From Flavobacterium quisquiliarum (lineage in GTDB: Bacteria > Bacteroidota > Bacteroidia > Flavobacteriales > Flavobacteriaceae), in NCBI RefSeq assembly GCF_019308285.1, contig NZ_WWEM01000033.1:62001-126000 (forward strand): a DNA stretch of 64,000 bases. The letters are read 5' to 3'. How positions within the stretch are numbered: the first letter of the stretch is position 1; each line of letters starts with the position of its first letter. The notes under the pieces are model-generated. The model saw nothing but the letters and a program-made list of their open reading frames with translations, did not search any database and was not told the DNA's origin. Made by a program: the position numbers and the translations under genes. Of this stretch, positions 8,739 to 16,206 are shown piece after piece.

Positions 8739-9926
8739 TTACTCTACGATTTCAGTAACCTGACCAGCACCAACTGTTCTACCACCTTCACGGATAGCGA
8801 AACGTAAACCTACGTTCATAGCGATTGGGCTTAATAAAGCAACTTCAATAGTTAAGTTATCACCTGGCATTACCATCTCTACACCTGCTGGTAAAGAAAT
8901 AACTCCTGTTACGTCAGTTGTACGTACGTAGAACTGTGGACGGTAGTTATTGTGGAATGGAGTGTGACGTCCACCTTCTTCTTTTTTCAAGATATAAACC
9001 TCAGCTTTGAATTTAGCGTGTGGTTTTACTGAACCTGGCTTAATAATAACCATACCTCTTTTGATATCAGCTTTATCAATACCTCTTAACAATAAACCTA
9101 CGTTATCTCCAGCTTCACCTCTGTCAAGGATTTTACGGAACATCTCAACCCCTGTAATAGTAGAAGTTAATTTTTCAGCTCCCATACCAATGATTTCAAC
9201 AGGATCTCCAGTGTTAGCAACTCCAGTTTCGATACGACCTGTAGCAACAGTTCCACGACCTGTAATTGTAAATACGTCCTCAACTGGCATCAAGAATGGC
9301 TTAGCAACGTCACGTACTGGCTCTTCGATCCAAGCATCAACAGCTTCCATTAATTCGATAATTTTAGGTACCCAGTTTGGATCATTGTTTAATCCTCCTA
9401 ATGCAGAACCTTGAACTACAGGACCATTATCTCCATCATATTCGTAGAAAGATAATAAATCTCTAATTTCCATTTCAACAAGCTCTAATAACTCAGCATC
9501 ATCAACCATATCCACTTTGTTCATGAAAACAACGATTCTTGGAATACCAACCTGACGACCTAAAAGGATATGCTCACGAGTTTGTGGCATTGGACCATCT
9601 GTAGCAGCAACTACTAAGATAGCTCCGTCCATTTGAGCAGCACCAGTAACCATGTTCTTTACGTAATCCGCGTGACCTGGACAGTCCACGTGAGCGTAGT
9701 GACGGTTAGCAGTTTCGTACTCTACGTGCGATGTATTAATAGTAATACCTCTTTCTTTCTCCTCTGGAGCGTTATCGATTTGATCAAACGATTTTGCTTG
9801 ACAGTAACCAGCATCTGACAATACTTTAGTGATTGCAGCAGTTAATGTAGTTTTTCCGTGATCTACGTGTCCAATTGTACCTATGTTTAAGTGCGGTTTG
9901 GAACGATTAAAATTCTCCTTTGCCAT
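8739..9926 (-). CDS. tuf: Elongation factor Tu
   Basis: 395-residue EF-Tu, the GTPase that delivers aminoacyl-tRNA to the ribosome. The G motifs are intact: GHVDHGKTT (P-loop), DCPGHADY (G3) and NKVDMVD (G4), followed by the two beta-barrel domains (GRGTVATGRIETG; GGRHTPFHNNYRPQFY). It is the only tuf copy in the window. Three tRNA genes precede it and tRNA-Trp follows, the typical Bacteroidota tRNA-tuf-tRNA arrangement. Confidence 0.98.
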   Translation of the reverse strand: MAKENFNRSKPHLNIGTIGHVDHGKTTLTAAITKVLSDAGYCQAKSFDQIDNAPEEKERGITINTSHVEYETANRHYAHVDCPGHADYVKNMVTGAAQMDGAILVVAATDGPMPQTREHILLGRQVGIPRIVVFMNKVDMVDDAELLELVEMEIRDLLSFYEYDGDNGPVVQGSALGGLNNDPNWVPKIIELMEAVDAWIEEPVRDVAKPFLMPVEDVFTITGRGTVATGRIETGVANTGDPVEIIGMGAEKLTSTITGVEMFRKILDRGEAGDNVGLLLRGIDKADIKRGMVIIKPGSVKPHAKFKAEVYILKKEEGGRHTPFHNNYRPQFYVRTTDVTGVISLPAGVEMVMPGDNLTIEVALLSPIAMNVGLRFAIREGGRTVGAGQVTEIVE

Positions 9927-9981
9927 TTTACTTAATTTTTAATCTTAGTTATATATTAATTTTCAATTTCCTACTTACTTG

Positions 9982-10053
9982 AGCCAATGTCGGGATTTGA
10001 ACCCGAGACCTCTTCCTTACCAAGGAAGCACTCTACCCCTGAGCTACACCGGC
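9982..10053 (-). tRNA. tRNA-Thr (anticodon GGT)
   Basis: Minus-strand cloverleaf with acceptor GCCGGTG/CATTGGC (two G-U pairs) and anticodon stem CTTCC/GGAAG around the loop TTGGTAA, giving anticodon GGT. It lies 55 bp upstream of tuf. Confidence 0.94.
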
Positions 10054-10102
10054 AGAGAGTTCTGATTTTAGACTTATTAAAATCTAAACATCTTTTTTTT
10101 TG

Positions 10103-10183
10103 TGGGGAGAGCAGGATTCGAACCTGCGAAGTTCACACAGCAGATTTACAGTCTGCCCTCGTTGGCCGCTTGAGTATCTCCCC
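10103..10183 (-). tRNA. tRNA-Tyr (anticodon GTA)
   Basis: An 81-nt class II tRNA with a long variable arm, acceptor GGGGAGA/TCTCCCC and anticodon stem GCAGA/TCTGC around CTGTAAA, giving anticodon GTA. It lies between the two tRNA-Thr genes. A tRNA-Gly is often found in this cluster in related genomes, but the 49-bp gap towards tRNA-Thr(GGT) has no room for one. Confidence 0.94.
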
Positions 10184-10243
10184 TGATTTTTAAAATCTCA
10201 TTATTTTAAAGAACTTATTTCAAATCGCATTTGAAATATTTTG

Positions 10244-10317
10244 AGCCGATAGAGGGACTCGAACCCACGACCTGCTGATTACAAATCAGCTGCTCTAGCC
10301 AGCTGAGCTACATCGGC
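10244..10317 (-). tRNA. tRNA-Thr (anticodon TGT)
   Basis: A 74-nt cloverleaf with acceptor GCCGATG/TATCGGC and anticodon stem GCTGA/TCAGC around TTTGTAA, giving anticodon TGT. It is the first gene of the tRNA-tuf transcription unit. Confidence 0.95.
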
Positions 10318-10324
10318 GAATGCA

Positions 10325-10353
10325 TTAAAAAAGTCCGCTATTTCTAACGGACT
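10325..10353 (-). terminator. Terminator of the xerC-hpf unit
   Basis: AGTCCG (10332-10337) pairs with CGGACT (10348-10353), extended by weaker pairs, and is followed on the minus strand by a six-T run. It lies downstream of hpf. The tRNA-tuf promoter is upstream of it and should start transcripts inside its 5' arm, so those transcripts would not form the hairpin. Confidence 0.75.
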
Positions 10354-10354
10354 G

Positions 10355-10384
10355 CAAATGTAGCTATTTTATCTTTTAATCAAA
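10355..10384 (-). promoter_or_regulatory. Promoter of the tRNA-Thr/Tyr/Thr-tuf unit
   Basis: On the minus strand a TTTG -33 box (10381-10384) is separated by 18 bp from a TACATTTG -7 box (10355-10362). This matches the Bacteroidota primary sigma factor consensus TTTG ... TAnnTTTG and is the best promoter in the window. The predicted start is around 10347-10350. Confidence 0.8.
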
Positions 10385-10407
10385 ACATTTTTCAAAAAAA
10401 ATTTCAA

Positions 10408-10710
10408 TTAAATATGTGCTCTTATTTTTTCCTTCCTTTTCACAAGTAAACGTTCTAACGATTCTGCCGAAAGCTCAACCGCCTCTTCAAATGTTTTGCA
10501 CTGTTTTTTTACCAAAAAATCATCCCCGGGAACATTAATCTTTATCTCCACAACCTTATTCTCTTTATCACTTGTCCTTTCCACTTTCAAAAAAACATCT
10601 GACGAAACCACTCGATCGTAGTATTTCTCCAACTTACCCATTCTTTCCTGAATAAAATCGACCAATTTTCTGTCAACAGCAAAGTTAACTGCATGAACAT
10701 CTACCTTCAT
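10408..10710 (-). CDS. hpf: Ribosome hibernation-promoting factor, short HPF/RaiA family
   Basis: 100-residue protein of the sigma-54 modulation/S30EA family, which binds the decoding centre of idle 70S ribosomes. I start at MKVDVHAVNFAVDRKLVDFI (ATG at 10710); the longer frame from 10752 would overlap xerC and adds no conserved residues. The family's beta-alpha-beta pattern and basic C-terminus (RLLVKRKEKIRAH) are visible. It lacks the C-terminal dimerisation domain of long HPF. It lies 34 bp after xerC, probably cotranscribed, and is followed by a terminator. Confidence 0.88.
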   Translation of the reverse strand: MKVDVHAVNFAVDRKLVDFIQERMGKLEKYYDRVVSSDVFLKVERTSDKENKVVEIKINVPGDDFLVKKQCKTFEEAVELSAESLERLLVKRKEKIRAHI

Positions 10711-10744
10711 AATACAAATTTTAGGATTTAACATTTTAGAATTA

Positions 10745-11638
10745 TCATTCACCTCTTGGATGTGCCCCTTTATACACTTTTTTAAGCTCCGCCAAACTAT
10801 TATGAGTATAAACCTGTGTAGACGCCAAACTAGAATGCCCCAACAATTCTTTAACTGAATTCAAATCTGCCCCGTTATTCAATAAATGAGTTGCAAAAGT
10901 ATGACGAAGCACATGCGGACTTTTTTTCACCTTTTCCGAGACCCTACTAAAGTATGAATTTATTAAACGATAAACAAAAGATTCACTCAATTTTAATCCT
11001 TTTTTTGAAATAAAAAAATAATCAAAATCCACAATATTATCCAAACCACCCCTTTCCCCTACATAGACCTTAATTTGATTTAGTATTACTGGCAGAACAG
11101 GAATAATTCGCTCCTTATTTCTCTTTCCCAACACCTTTATAACACCAGCAGAAAGATCTACATTCTTAATCATCAAATGAATCAATTCCGCACGACGCAT
11201 TCCAGTCACATAAAACATCTCCACAATAAGCTTATCCCTCACTTCTTCAAAACCCACCGGCAGATCTATTTCACTCAGCAAATCCTTTAATTCTTTTTCA
11301 GAAAAAGGAACCTGAACCGCTTTCGGAACTTTTAAAGCCTTATGTTTCAACATTGGATTAATCTCAATCTGCTTGGATTTCAATAGAAATTTATAAAAAG
11401 CCTTCAAAGAAGCCATCTTTCTATTTATTGACACATTCGAAATTCCCTGATCAACCAAAAAAACAATCCAGCTTCTAACCTGACTATAATTCACCAAATC
11501 AATATTATCCTGATCAAAACTTTTATCAACAAAAGATTCAAAAGACACAACATCATTTAAATAAGCCTGCACAGTATGTGCAGAATATTTTTTCTCCAAC
11601 AAAAGATAATCCTTAAAAGCTTCTTTATTTGTTTTCAT
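10745..11638 (-). CDS. xerC: Tyrosine recombinase XerC-type
   Basis: 297-residue tyrosine recombinase, likely the chromosome-dimer resolvase acting at dif. The start is MKTNKEAFKDYLLLEKKYS (ATG at 11638), and ten upstream codons are dropped. The N-terminal SAM-like core-binding domain covers about residues 1-90. The catalytic set is complete: Arg in TGMRRAEL, Lys in LGKRNKER, HxxR in HVLRHTFA, His in LGHSS, and the nucleophile Tyr in TQVYTH. It lies between rpsU and hpf, the usual Flavobacteria neighbourhood, which favours the housekeeping enzyme over a mobile-element integrase. Confidence 0.92.
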   Translation of the reverse strand: MKTNKEAFKDYLLLEKKYSAHTVQAYLNDVVSFESFVDKSFDQDNIDLVNYSQVRSWIVFLVDQGISNVSINRKMASLKAFYKFLLKSKQIEINPMLKHKALKVPKAVQVPFSEKELKDLLSEIDLPVGFEEVRDKLIVEMFYVTGMRRAELIHLMIKNVDLSAGVIKVLGKRNKERIIPVLPVILNQIKVYVGERGGLDNIVDFDYFFISKKGLKLSESFVYRLINSYFSRVSEKVKKSPHVLRHTFATHLLNNGADLNSVKELLGHSSLASTQVYTHNSLAELKKVYKGAHPRGE

Positions 11639-11663
11639 AAAAATCAAAATTCTCAGTATTAAG

Positions 11664-11714
11664 CACAAAAAAAACCGTTAGCATCAAAATTAAAACATTT
11701 TGATCACTAACGGT
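11664..11714 (-). terminator. Strong terminator after rpsU
   Basis: ACCGTTAG (11674-11681) pairs with CTAACGGT (11707-11714), and an inner stem of ATCAAAAT/ATTTTGAT extends it. A run of at least seven T follows on the minus strand. It ends 26 bp before the xerC ATG, so xerC must rely on readthrough or on a promoter overlapping this hairpin. Confidence 0.85.
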
Positions 11715-11736
11715 AATTATTTTAAAAAGCGAGATA

Positions 11737-11931
11737 TTAACTTTCTAAGCTATCTTTCAAACCTTGAATGTAAGCCGCTTTTTGAATTTGAGCTCTTTTG
11801 ATAACAGAAGGCTTAATAAAAGCAGTACGTGCTCTTAATTGACGAACAGTTCCTGTTTTATCAAATTTTCTTTTATAGCGCTTTAATGCTCTATCGATAT
11901 TTTCTCCGTCTTTAATTGGTATAATTAACAT
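11737..11931 (-). CDS. rpsU: 30S ribosomal protein S21
   Basis: 64-residue bS21 (MLIIPIKDGENIDRALKRYKR start), with the basic helical body of the family. In Bacteroidota ribosomes bS21 helps occlude the anti-SD tail of 16S rRNA. Consistent with that, this is the only gene here with a strong SD, AGGAGGTG at 11940-11947, eight bases from the ATG. A TACATTTG -7 box (11961-11968) and a strong terminator make it a one-gene unit. Autoregulation through bS21-free ribosomes is known for Flavobacterium and is inferred here. Confidence 0.97.
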   Translation of the reverse strand: MLIIPIKDGENIDRALKRYKRKFDKTGTVRQLRARTAFIKPSVIKRAQIQKAAYIQGLKDSLES

Positions 11932-11939
11932 AATATAGA

Positions 11940-11947
11940 CACCTCCT
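11940..11947 (-). promoter_or_regulatory. Strong SD sequence of rpsU
   Basis: On the minus strand AGGAGGTG is complementary to eight contiguous bases of the 16S anti-SD and lies eight bases before the rpsU ATG. No other gene in the window has a comparable site, so this is selective rather than a general ribosome-binding site. Confidence 0.9.
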
Positions 11948-11960
11948 CTCGTTAAGGCTG

Positions 11961-11968
11961 CAAATGTA
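11961..11968 (-). promoter_or_regulatory. Promoter -7 box of rpsU
   Basis: TACATTTG on the minus strand fits TAnnTTTG exactly. It would start transcription around 11955 and leave a leader of about 25 nt that still contains the SD. A clear TTTG -33 box is not visible. Confidence 0.6.
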
Positions 11969-12016
11969 GAAATTAATTATTAATTATAAGCCATAAAATT
12001 TAAATTATTTTTCTTT

Positions 12017-12051
12017 AGAGAATAGAATATAGAAAAAAGACAATAGCCTAA
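12017..12051. repeat. Heptad-phased AGA-type tract
   Basis: AG(A) triplets begin at 12017, 12024, 12031, 12038 and 12045, exactly 7 bp apart with variable bases between. It lies directly downstream of the acyl-CoA dehydrogenase stop. It belongs to the 7-bp-phased family described in the findings. Confidence 0.6.
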
Positions 12052-12055
12052 ATGT

Positions 12056-13198
12056 TTATTCTCTTAATAAATTTCTCGAGATAACTACCTTTTGAATTTC
12101 AGTAGTTCCTTCTCCTATTGTACACAATTTAGAATCTCTATAGAATTTTTCAACCGGAAAATCTTTGGTATACCCATATCCGCCATGAATTTGAACGGCA
12201 TCATTGGCAATTTTTACACAGGCTTCAGAAGCATACATTTTTGCCATTGCCCCCGCTGTAGTCACCTCTTTATGCTTTTGTTTCAAAAAGGCAGCTTTAT
12301 GAAGCAACAATTCTGAAGCCTCTATTTCTGTTGCCATATCTGCCAATTTAAAGGATATTCCTTGAAAATTACTGATTGGTTGTCCAAACTGATGTCTTTC
12401 CTTTGAATATTTTAACGCCGCTTCGTAAGCGCCTTTTGCAATACCTAATGATAAAGCCCCAATAGAAATCCTTCCTCCGTCTAGAATTTTCATTGCCTGA
12501 ACAAATCCTTGCCCAACTTCTCCTAATCTGTTTTCATCTGGAACTCGGCAGTTATCGAAAACCAACTCTGCAGTTTCACTGGCTCTCATTCCCAGCTTAT
12601 TTTCTTTCTTTCCTGACGAAAAACCTTTCATCCCTTTTTCAAAAACAAAAGCCGTCATTCCTTTTGAATCTCCTTTTTCTCCTGTACGAACCACAACAAC
12701 AGCAATATCTCCAGAAATTGCATGAGTTATAAAATTTTTTGCCCCATTTACGATCCAGTGGTCGCCATCTTTTACAGCAGTTGTATTCATTCCGCCTGCA
12801 TCCGAACCTGTATTATGTTCTGTTAATCCCCAAGCGCCAATATATTCTGCTGTTGCTAATTTAGGAAGCCATTTTTTCTTTTGTTCTTCGTTTCCAAAAG
12901 TCAAAATATGATTTGTACATAACGAATTATGCGCAGCAACTGACAATCCTATTGATGGATCTACTTTTGAAATTTCTTCAATTATAGTAACATATTCATG
13001 ATAACCTAACCCAGAACCTCCATATTCTTCAGGAACTAAAACCCCCATAAATCCCATTTCACCCAATTTCTTAAATAACGGAATTGGAAAAATCTGCAAC
13101 TCATCCCACTCCATTATATAAGGTCTTATATTTTTTTCTGCAAAGTCTTTTATAGACTGCGTAATCATTAACTGTGTTTCGTTATATTCAAAATTCAT
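12056..13198 (-). CDS. Acyl-CoA dehydrogenase, short/branched-chain type
   Basis: 380-residue FAD enzyme that introduces an alpha-beta double bond into an acyl-CoA. The three-part fold is complete: N-terminal helices, the middle domain (GAWGLTEHNTGSDAGG around residues 125-140, NGAKNFITHA), and the C-terminal domain with RHQFGQPI and VQIHGGYGYTKDFPVEKFYRD. The catalytic Glu is in IGEGTTEIQ near the end. Chain-length specificity cannot be told from sequence alone. It lies 14 bp after the HhH gene on the same strand and may be cotranscribed with it. Confidence 0.93.
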   Translation of the reverse strand: MNFEYNETQLMITQSIKDFAEKNIRPYIMEWDELQIFPIPLFKKLGEMGFMGVLVPEEYGGSGLGYHEYVTIIEEISKVDPSIGLSVAAHNSLCTNHILTFGNEEQKKKWLPKLATAEYIGAWGLTEHNTGSDAGGMNTTAVKDGDHWIVNGAKNFITHAISGDIAVVVVRTGEKGDSKGMTAFVFEKGMKGFSSGKKENKLGMRASETAELVFDNCRVPDENRLGEVGQGFVQAMKILDGGRISIGALSLGIAKGAYEAALKYSKERHQFGQPISNFQGISFKLADMATEIEASELLLHKAAFLKQKHKEVTTAGAMAKMYASEACVKIANDAVQIHGGYGYTKDFPVEKFYRDSKLCTIGEGTTEIQKVVISRNLLRE

Positions 13199-13212
13199 TA
13201 GTTGCTTTCTTT

Positions 13213-14100
13213 TTAGTACTCCAAATATAAACTAATTATTTTTGCTTTTTCAACAGGAAAATCTTTAATTTTTGACAAATCCTCAATATTATTAAAATTT
13301 CCGTTCATGCTTCTATAAGTTACAATCTGTTTTGCGAGTGCATATTTAAAATATGGAAACTGAGATAATTCTTTTAACGAAGCATCATTCACATTTATTT
13401 TTTTTAATGTTGACGGAATTACGACTTTAAAATGAGTCTTTAATTCATTTATAACTTCGGGCGAAAGCCCCCACACATCCTCCATTTGGTCCATTGAAAC
13501 AAAACATCCCATAATTTCTTTTTGTTTTAAGATCCGCGTCGAAAGACCTTCTCCTATTCCGTATACTTTCATCAAATCTTCTTGAGTTGCCTGATTTATA
13601 TCTAACACTTCAAGCTTTACCTTCTTCGGATATTCCTTCTTAACATAATTATCAGTGTGTGACTTAAATTCTGTTTTATGCTGTGCCCAATCTGAAAATT
13701 TAAACAACGGAGAAATTTTACTTAACAACGAATCCGAAACTCCAGTAACCTTTTGAAACTCTTCAGCTGAATTTACATATTTATTTTCTTTACGAAATGC
13801 CTGTAACCGGTCAATTTCTTCAACCGACATTCCGAGTTTATATCCTTTATAATCTGAAATAAAATTTGGATTGAACAGATAAACAGAAAATCTATTATTT
13901 CCTTTCAAGTTTTTTTTATTATCAATTTCTGATTGAAGAGCGAGCCATTTTTCTTTATCAGGACTTTTCTCTTTACTTATAGAAAAATCAGCTAACAAAT
14001 AAACCAGCTGCAATACTATTATAATAAAGAACAGTATAGAAATGCCCGTTCTCTGATACTTTGTAAAATATAAATATTTTTTAAAATCACTAAAATTCAT
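13213..14100 (-). CDS. Helix-hairpin-helix (ComEA-like) protein with N-terminal membrane anchor
   Basis: 295 residues, started at the ATG at 14100 rather than the TTG at 14106. One transmembrane segment (about residues 20-40, ISILFFIIIVLQLVYLLADF) is followed by a linker and three helix-hairpin-helix modules: VTGVSDSLLSKISPLF, the pair VYGIGEGLSTRI and VWGLSPEVINEL, and SQFPYFKYALAKQIV with KIKDFPVEKAKII. ComEA-type proteins bind DNA outside the cytoplasmic membrane during uptake. That family link is by HhH content only, and no other competence gene is nearby. Confidence 0.75.
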   Translation of the reverse strand: MNFSDFKKYLYFTKYQRTGISILFFIIIVLQLVYLLADFSISKEKSPDKEKWLALQSEIDNKKNLKGNNRFSVYLFNPNFISDYKGYKLGMSVEEIDRLQAFRKENKYVNSAEEFQKVTGVSDSLLSKISPLFKFSDWAQHKTEFKSHTDNYVKKEYPKKVKLEVLDINQATQEDLMKVYGIGEGLSTRILKQKEIMGCFVSMDQMEDVWGLSPEVINELKTHFKVVIPSTLKKINVNDASLKELSQFPYFKYALAKQIVTYRSMNGNFNNIEDLSKIKDFPVEKAKIISLYLEY

Positions 14101-14334
14101 AACCAAAAAAGCTTTTCAATTTATTTCAAAACAAAAACTAAGAAAAAACTTTCAAAAATATCAATAAAATTAGTAAGAAAAGTAGTTTTTAAAAAATTAT
14201 CAAATATTTTAGAAAACCTCAATTAATTTAATGAATATCAATACTTAACGAAACTTTCCTGAGAGTCCTCTAAAAAAAATAAAGATTTTATAACTTAAAA
14301 CATGATAATTGTTTTTATTTTTTACAAAAAACAA

Positions 14335-14342
14335 TACATTTG
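14335..14342 (+). promoter_or_regulatory. Promoter -7 box of the APC permease gene
   Basis: TACATTTG fits TAnnTTTG and lies 32 bp upstream of the ATG at 14375. A TTG sits about 23 bp upstream of it. Confidence 0.55.
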
Positions 14343-14374
14343 GCACTTAATAACAAATAAACCAATAATATAGT

Positions 14375-15847
14375 ATGTCAATTTGGAGAGTTAAACCAAT
14401 ATCAGCTTTTGAAGCCGATATGAAAAAAAGTGATTTAAAGAGAGTCCTTGGAAAATGGAGTCTTACTGCCATTGGTGTTGGTGCCATTATCGGTGGAGGT
14501 ATTTTCGTACTTACAGGTACTGGGGCTTATTATCATGCAGGTCCAGCATTAGCAATTTCGTTTATTATCGCAGGTATTGCTTGTGTTTTTGCGGCTCTTT
14601 GCTATTCTGAATTTGCTTCCATATTACCAGTTGAAGGATCTGCTTATGCTTACGCCTATGGTACTATCGGAGAAATTTTTGCCTGGATAATTGGCTGGGG
14701 ACTTATTCTCGAATATGCAATGGGTTCTATGACCGTAGCGGTTTCCTGGTCCGGATATTTTAATAAATTACTCAAACTATTTCATATCAAACTCCCTGAA
14801 TGGCTAACCACAGATCCTGCAAGCTACACTGGAGAAGGTTTTTCTATGAATCTTCCAGCTTTCTTAATCGTTATTTTGGTTATTTCATTACTTATTAAAG
14901 GAACAAAAAGCGCTGCAAAAGCGAATAATGCTATCGTAATTCTTAAAGTTTCTGCGGTTATCTTCGTAATTATTGCTGGACTTTTCTTTATTAATACAGC
15001 AAACTGGAGTCCTTTTATTCCTGAGGCAACTCAAATTATTGAAAAAGAGACAACTCACAATGCATATGGAATTGGAGGAATTGTTTCTGGAGCAGCTGCG
15101 ATTTTCTTTGCTTACGTTGGTTTTGATGCTGTTTCTACACAAGCCGGAGAAGCTATTAATCCTAAAAAAGATGTTCCTTTTGCTATTATTGCTTCTTTAT
15201 TAGTTTGTACTACTTTATATATTCTTGTTTCTCTTGTATTAACTGGAATGATGAATTACCAAGATTTTAATCCGCTAGGAAAATATCCTGAAGCTATCAA
15301 AGCGCCTGTTGCTTATGCATTTGATATTGCAGGACAACCATGGGCTGGATTTATTATTACTGTTGCAGCTACTATTGGATTAGTTTCTGTATTAATGGTA
15401 ATGATTATGGGACAATCTAGAATTTTCTTAGGTATGTCTAAAGATGGTTTAATTCCTTCTGTTTTCTCTAAAGTAAACCCTATTTCTGGAACTCCAAAAA
15501 CCAACTTAATGATTTTGGGTGCAATTATTGCAACAGTTGCAGCTTTTACCCCTATCAACAAATTAGCAGACATGACAAGTTTTGGTACTTTATTTGCCTT
15601 TACAATGGTTTGTATTGCGGTTTGGATTTTAAGAGTAAAGCAACCAGGTTTAAACAGAACTTTTAAAGTTCCTGCATTGCCTGTTATTGCTGTACTTGGA
15701 ATTGCAATTAATACTTATTTGATTATCAATTTAAGTTTAGATGCTCAATTGTTATCGCTTGGATGGCTTTTAATTGGTATCATTGTTTATTTTGGATACA
15801 GCAAACAAAGATCTAAGCTTAATGACGCTAAAGGATTCGAAGAATAG
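14375..15847 (+). CDS. Amino acid permease, APC superfamily (cationic amino acid transporter type)
   Basis: 490-residue inner-membrane transporter with about 12-14 hydrophobic spans. The first helix carries the APC substrate-binding motif GVGAIIGGGIFVLTG (around residues 35-50). The CAT-type segments EFASILPVEGSAYAYAYGTIGE and FFAYVGFDAVSTQAGEAINP are also present. The C-terminus ends in a short charged tail. It stands alone between two terminators with its own -7 box. The substrate is an amino acid, but which one cannot be read from sequence. Confidence 0.92.
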   Translation: MSIWRVKPISAFEADMKKSDLKRVLGKWSLTAIGVGAIIGGGIFVLTGTGAYYHAGPALAISFIIAGIACVFAALCYSEFASILPVEGSAYAYAYGTIGEIFAWIIGWGLILEYAMGSMTVAVSWSGYFNKLLKLFHIKLPEWLTTDPASYTGEGFSMNLPAFLIVILVISLLIKGTKSAAKANNAIVILKVSAVIFVIIAGLFFINTANWSPFIPEATQIIEKETTHNAYGIGGIVSGAAAIFFAYVGFDAVSTQAGEAINPKKDVPFAIIASLLVCTTLYILVSLVLTGMMNYQDFNPLGKYPEAIKAPVAYAFDIAGQPWAGFIITVAATIGLVSVLMVMIMGQSRIFLGMSKDGLIPSVFSKVNPISGTPKTNLMILGAIIATVAAFTPINKLADMTSFGTLFAFTMVCIAVWILRVKQPGLNRTFKVPALPVIAVLGIAINTYLIINLSLDAQLLSLGWLLIGIIVYFGYSKQRSKLNDAKGFEE

Positions 15848-15866
15848 AAATTATACTATTTCAATA

Positions 15867-15907
15867 TAAAAAGAAAGCTCCAAATGTTAATTTGGAGCTT
15901 TCTTTTT
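15867..15907. terminator. Bidirectional terminator between permease and PspC genes
   Basis: AAAGAAAGCTCCAAA pairs perfectly with TTTGGAGCTTTCTTT around the loop TGTTAA (15885-15890). T-runs lie on both strands, which suits the two convergent genes. Confidence 0.9.
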
Positions 15908-16133
15908 ATAAATCAAATACCGATGTTCTTTTGGAACGGATTAAATCCTTCAGTCTAATCCAAAATGCCAAAGTCAGATAGACTCCAAATCCTAAACCTG
16001 CCGTAACAAAAGAAATATAGATAAAAAACAATCTGACACTTGTTACACGCATCCCTAATTTATCTGCCAATCTAGAAGAAACATGGAAACCATATTTTTC
16101 AAAAAAGAATTTTAATTTTAAAATAGCTGACAT
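15906..16133 (-). CDS. PspC domain protein
   Basis: 75-residue protein with the PspC core: GFHVSSRLADKLGMRVTSVRLFFI followed by one long hydrophobic segment (about residues 32-58). PspC proteins are inner-membrane sensors in the phage-shock/envelope stress response, but short stand-alone members in Bacteroidota often lack the rest of the psp system, and none is visible here. The stop codon overlaps the right arm of the shared terminator. Confidence 0.8.
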   Translation of the reverse strand: MSAILKLKFFFEKYGFHVSSRLADKLGMRVTSVRLFFIYISFVTAGLGFGVYLTLAFWIRLKDLIRSKRTSVFDL

Positions 16134-16143
16134 ATTATGATAT

Positions 16144-16178
16144 TAGATTTTTGACTTAAGATTTTAGATTTCTACGTT
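16144..16178. repeat. Heptad-phased TAGATTT tract
   Basis: Units TAGATTT (16144), TTGACTT (16151), AAGATTT (16158) and TAGATTT (16165) run in strict 7-bp phase between the PspC and DUF2851 genes. Confidence 0.7.
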
Positions 16179-16206
16179 GACGTGAATTGCAAAAATACAA
16201 AATTAT

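Noticed and set aside
10054..10102. tRNA-Gly expected between tRNA-Tyr and tRNA-Thr
   Set aside because: The 49-bp gap contains only an A/T-rich spacer and cannot hold a tRNA.
10745..11638. Tyrosine recombinase as the integrase of a mobile element
   Set aside because: Its neighbours rpsU and hpf are the normal housekeeping context and no attachment-site repeats or cargo genes are visible.
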